A DNA stretch of 20,493 nucleotides from Acanthamoeba lenticulata (lineage: Eukaryota > Discosea > Longamoebia > Acanthamoebidae), in contig NAVB01004741.1 in the NCBI GenBank assembly GCA_002179805.1, positions 1 to 20,493 of the forward strand, written 5' to 3'. Under the pieces are notes generated by a model. That model ran no database searches. It was not told where the DNA came from and worked only from the letters and a program-made list of their open reading frames with translations. Below, one piece after another: positions 18,059-20,493 of this stretch (position 1 is the stretch's first letter; each line of letters opens with the position of its first letter). A program made the translations under genes and the position numbers.

Positions 18059-18538
18059 TTACAACTTGCTTAGCGGTTCGCCCTCTTCGCAGGGCTGGAG
18101 TTGGAACGTGGCGTCGTGCGCCTGGGCTCGCATGTGGTGCTGGTCAAGCAGGCTTGCCAAGAATTCCGGCAGATGTTGGCAGCACCAGACGGCCATGGCC
18201 AACATGAAGGTCAGCAGCGAGATGTAGAGTCCGATGATGCTCTTGTAGTCGGTCGCCAGTGCGCAATGGGTCAAGGTGGTCGATACGAGAAGAATGCCGC
18301 TGAGGAAGATGACGAAAACGCCAACCACGAAAGCCAAGGCGCAGACCAGGCTGCGGGCAAAGAAGCTCAGCAGGCCTAATAGGCCGGTGGTGAGCAGCAA
18401 GCCCGCCATGACGACAAAGAGAGGCCGAAGGGCGTCCTCTTGTGCTTGCGAAAAGTCGAGCCAGAATGTGGACGCAGCGCAGACCACGCCTCCCGCGATG
18501 AAGGCGCAGCAAGACAGGATGTGGGCAGGCATCGACAT
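18059..18538 (-). CDS. Small four-helix membrane protein, unknown function
   Basis: This single-exon gene encodes 159 residues. Four hydrophobic segments are visible, at about 6-26 (ILSCCAFIAGGVVCAAST), 39-60 (PLFVVMAGLLLTTGLLGLLS), 64-87 (LVCALAFVVGVFVIFLSGIL) and 103-122 (IIGLYISLLTFMLAMAVWCC). A short hydrophilic C-terminal tail follows, with His- and Gln-rich sequence. The topology is like MARVEL or tetraspanin-type four-helix proteins, but I see no family motif (no CCG, no marked large loop), so no function is assigned. Its stop codon is 47 bp from that of the convergent dehydrogenase gene, so their 3' ends probably overlap. The start is the first ATG (a second lies two codons later). 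Confidence 0.72.
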   Translation of the reverse strand: MSMPAHILSCCAFIAGGVVCAASTFWLDFSQAQEDALRPLFVVMAGLLLTTGLLGLLSFFARSLVCALAFVVGVFVIFLSGILLVSTTLTHCALATDYKSIIGLYISLLTFMLAMAVWCCQHLPEFLASLLDQHHMRAQAHDATFQLQPCEEGEPLSKL

Positions 18539-18684
18539 GGACGAGGTTGGTGGTTGTAGTGTTGATTAGTTGAATGAAGAGCAAATGAAATAGGTGGAGT
18601 TGTATTAAAGGCCGCAGCAACATGTTGTGACATCTGCCACAACATGTGTGGCGACCGGAGATGACACTCGAGTCTACACCACTC
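18539..18684. other. Spacer between lipase maturation factor and four-helix genes
   Basis: This 146-bp spacer holds the inverted repeat and, on the minus strand, CTTTAATAC (around 18602-18610), a possible TATA-like element about 65-70 bp before the four-helix gene start. Confidence 0.4.
18620..18647. repeat. Inverted repeat with 10-bp perfect arms
   Basis: ACATGTTGTG (18620-18629) and CACAACATGT (18638-18647) are perfect inverse complements with an 8-bp spacer. Each arm holds the palindrome ACATGT. The site lies between the lipase maturation factor stop and the start of the four-helix gene, both on the minus strand, so it could be a 3' UTR hairpin or a paired binding site. Confidence 0.75.
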
Positions 18685-20493
18685 TTAGTTGTAGAAGAGG
18701 CTCCAGAAGGCGGCCGTGGGCAAGAGGGCGAGCCCAATGCACGACCCGACAAACACCGGCGCGTAAGCGCTCAGGAGGCGGAAGATGTCGCCCGTGAGGC
18801 GCCGCTCCCAGTCGTGGTGGACCGGCGCCGGGTTGACGTGCAGCGCCCACCCAAACTTGGCCAATATCTTCTCCAGCTGGGGCCGCGCCTCTGGCTGCAG
18901 CGTGAGGTACTCGCGAGCCTCCTTGTCCACGACCCACCACTTGTCCTGCGCGTGGCCATTCTGCATGCGGCCAAGCAAGAGGCGGCCGGCCTCAAAGCGC
19001 AGCTCGGCCAGGAGCGAGCCGTTGGCCGGCCGGGTGAAGTGGTAGTTCTGCACGTAGCTGCGGATGTGGGTCGGCGGAGCCGACGCGGCGAACGGGTCGT
19101 TGGCCAGGAGGTCGAGTACCGGCCGCGAGCCGTCCATCAGCCGCACCAAAAAGTTGACGAACCACGGCGCCTGCTGGTACGAGCCCAGCGCCGCGAACCA
19201 CATCTGCCAGTCCAAGCGCGGCTGGTGCGGCGCTGGAAAAAAAACAAAAAACAAAAAACAAAAAAAACAAAAAACAAAAAAAAACAAAAAACCAAAAAAA
19301 CAAAGTCAGCCTCCAACATGTTGTCGTCAGCAGCTTGGCGTGCTTGGCATACCAACGAAGGGAGGCGCGACGTTGGGCAAGTCGGGCTTGTACTTGAAGT
19401 GGTAGGGCTTCCACGTGCGCCCGTCGTGCGAGCCCTCCACGCGGATCTCGGGGCGCTCTGTCGTCATCCTGTTCTCGCGCCGTCCGTCAACGCCAGTCAA
19501 ATGTTTGGTCAAGTTGAAGTCAAGGCCAAAGTACCTGGCAAAGAGGCCGTAGGAGTTGGTGGCGAGCCACAGCTGGGCGCGCGCATAGCACGTGCGGACG
19601 AGGCCGGGAAGCGCGGCGTGGGTGGCCTGGTCGGCGCTCCGCGAGTAGGGCACCAGCGAGGCCAGGAACAGGCCCACGAGCAGACCGGCCACGACCAGCG
19701 CGAGACCCGCGCGACCCAGAGTCGCGACGGCGCCGCGCCAGCCGCGGTGCTGCCGCCTGAGCGCAACAGCGTGGACCATGTGGCGCAGGACGTTGACGGC
19801 CACAAAGGCGAGGCCGGCGGCCACGCTCAGTGGCGTGGCCCAGCCGAGGAAGGCGGTCCACTGGGCCCGGGTAAGGACGAGGCGCACGGCCGGGTCGGCG
19901 TTGCGCAAGTCGGGCGCCGCGCCGTCGAGCAGGCGCGCCCAGTCGACCTCGAACGCCTGCCCGCAGATGCCGGCCGTGGCGGCGACCACCAGCGCCAGCG
20001 CGGCCCACGACAGCCACGACCGAGGCTCGGCGCCACGGCCGTTGTCGGCGTCGGCGGCGAGGCGGCGCCTGATGGCGGCTGGGAGGACCAGCACGCTGGC
20101 GAGGAAGCGGTCGTCAAAGAGCGGGAAGCAGAGGATGACGGTGAGCCAGTTGAAGAAGTTGTAGTTGCCCGTCGCGATGATCAGCAGCTGGAGCAGGATC
20201 TGGACCAGGCCGGCGGCGATCTGGACCAGGCGGTCGGGCACAAACACCCAGAAGGGGCACAGGATCTCGATCACGAACGTGGCCGCCACCGACAGCCTTT
20301 TGGCGTCATCAGCTCAGCTCAACTCACAGGCCATGCCAGGGCTTGGGGGGGGGGGGGCGTACCGTTGGACGGCGTCGGGCAGGTGGTGGGCGTACCAGGC
20401 CAGCGGGCCCGGGATGCACTGCGTCTCGTAGTGGTAGTGGAGGGCGGTGAGGCCCCACCACGTCGGGCAGTTGCTCGCCAGCTTGACCAGGCC
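18685..20493 (-). CDS. Lipase maturation factor, 5' end beyond window
   Basis: Exons 20493(partial)-20363, 20296-19353 and 19232-18685 join in phase. Lipase maturation factors are polytopic ER membrane proteins; in vertebrates LMF1 is needed for folding of lipoprotein lipase. Family blocks are clear: an upstream part with [20 protein letters not shown], then [21 protein letters not shown], several membrane helices (about 19500-20290), [40 protein letters not shown] restored across the last junction, and the C-terminal [11 protein letters not shown] and NYHFT. The last hydrophobic segment is near the end (about 18685-18770). The N-terminus, with the first membrane helices, lies outside. LMF1- and LMF2-like proteins cannot be separated here. 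Of the two introns seen, one holds a 13-base G run and the other a long A/C-rich tract (both given on the plus strand). Confidence 0.93.
19237..19305. repeat. A-rich (A)nC tract in an intron
   Basis: About 69 bases are made of runs of six to nine A separated by single C, sometimes CC. On the gene's strand it is a T-rich tract with G interruptions, ending directly at the acceptor TTTCCAG of the last lipase maturation factor intron. It probably acts as a very long polypyrimidine tract. Slippage in length is likely. Confidence 0.85.
20345..20357. repeat. Run of 13 G in an intron
   Basis: Thirteen consecutive G lie close to the donor site of the lipase maturation factor intron 20362-20297. On the gene's strand this is a C run starting four bases after the GT. 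Its length may be a sequencing or assembly artefact. Confidence 0.8.

Noticed and set aside
19237..19305. A-rich tract as poly(A) tail of a retroposed element
   Set aside because: It lies inside an intron directly at the acceptor site, and there is no target-site duplication or element body beside it.

Overview
The window looks like nuclear DNA of a free-living amoebozoan, most likely Acanthamoeba or a close relative. This is inferred from GC-rich coding DNA, very dense packing of genes on both strands, many short GT-AG introns (about 48-120 bp), AT- or T-rich spacers, and a set of typical eukaryotic proteins. I see no tRNA, rRNA, CRISPR array, insertion sequence or phage gene. No database was consulted; family names rest on motifs read in the translations, and introns were placed by joining reading frames at splice sites of matching phase.

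Layout. The left part is a run of seven minus-strand genes, from right to left: a ubiquitin-like-domain gene (about 11766-10934), a tandem BTB/POZ gene (about 10979-8826), a chymotrypsin-fold peptidase-like gene with cysteine in place of the usual serine (8740-7754), an intronless BCS1-type AAA ATPase (7474-5975), an F-box/SPRY gene (5861-4555), an intronless cytosolic HSP70 (4219-2198), and an acyl-CoA oxidase that runs off the left edge (2027-1). At about 11.8-12.0 kb there is a compact divergent promoter. Three plus-strand genes follow: a GCNA/SprT-type metalloprotease (12016-13803), a PH-PH-FHA protein (13953-16144) and a short-chain dehydrogenase (16506-18011). The right end has two minus-strand membrane-protein genes: a four-helix membrane protein (18538-18059), convergent with the dehydrogenase, and a lipase maturation factor that runs off the right edge (20493-18685).

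Function. Several neighbours belong to protein quality control or ubiquitin/SUMO biology: HSP70, F-box/SPRY, BTB, ubiquitin-like, BCS1 and SprT/GCNA. In a eukaryotic genome this closeness alone is not evidence of a joint pathway. The others cover peroxisomal beta-oxidation, lipid or retinoid-type redox chemistry, phosphoinositide/phosphothreonine signalling and ER membrane functions. The most interesting items are the Cys-for-Ser peptidase-like protein, the unresolved junction between the ubiquitin-like and tandem BTB genes, the PH-PH-FHA architecture, the GCNA homologue with a SUMO-interaction motif, and a probable GC-AG intron in the dehydrogenase.
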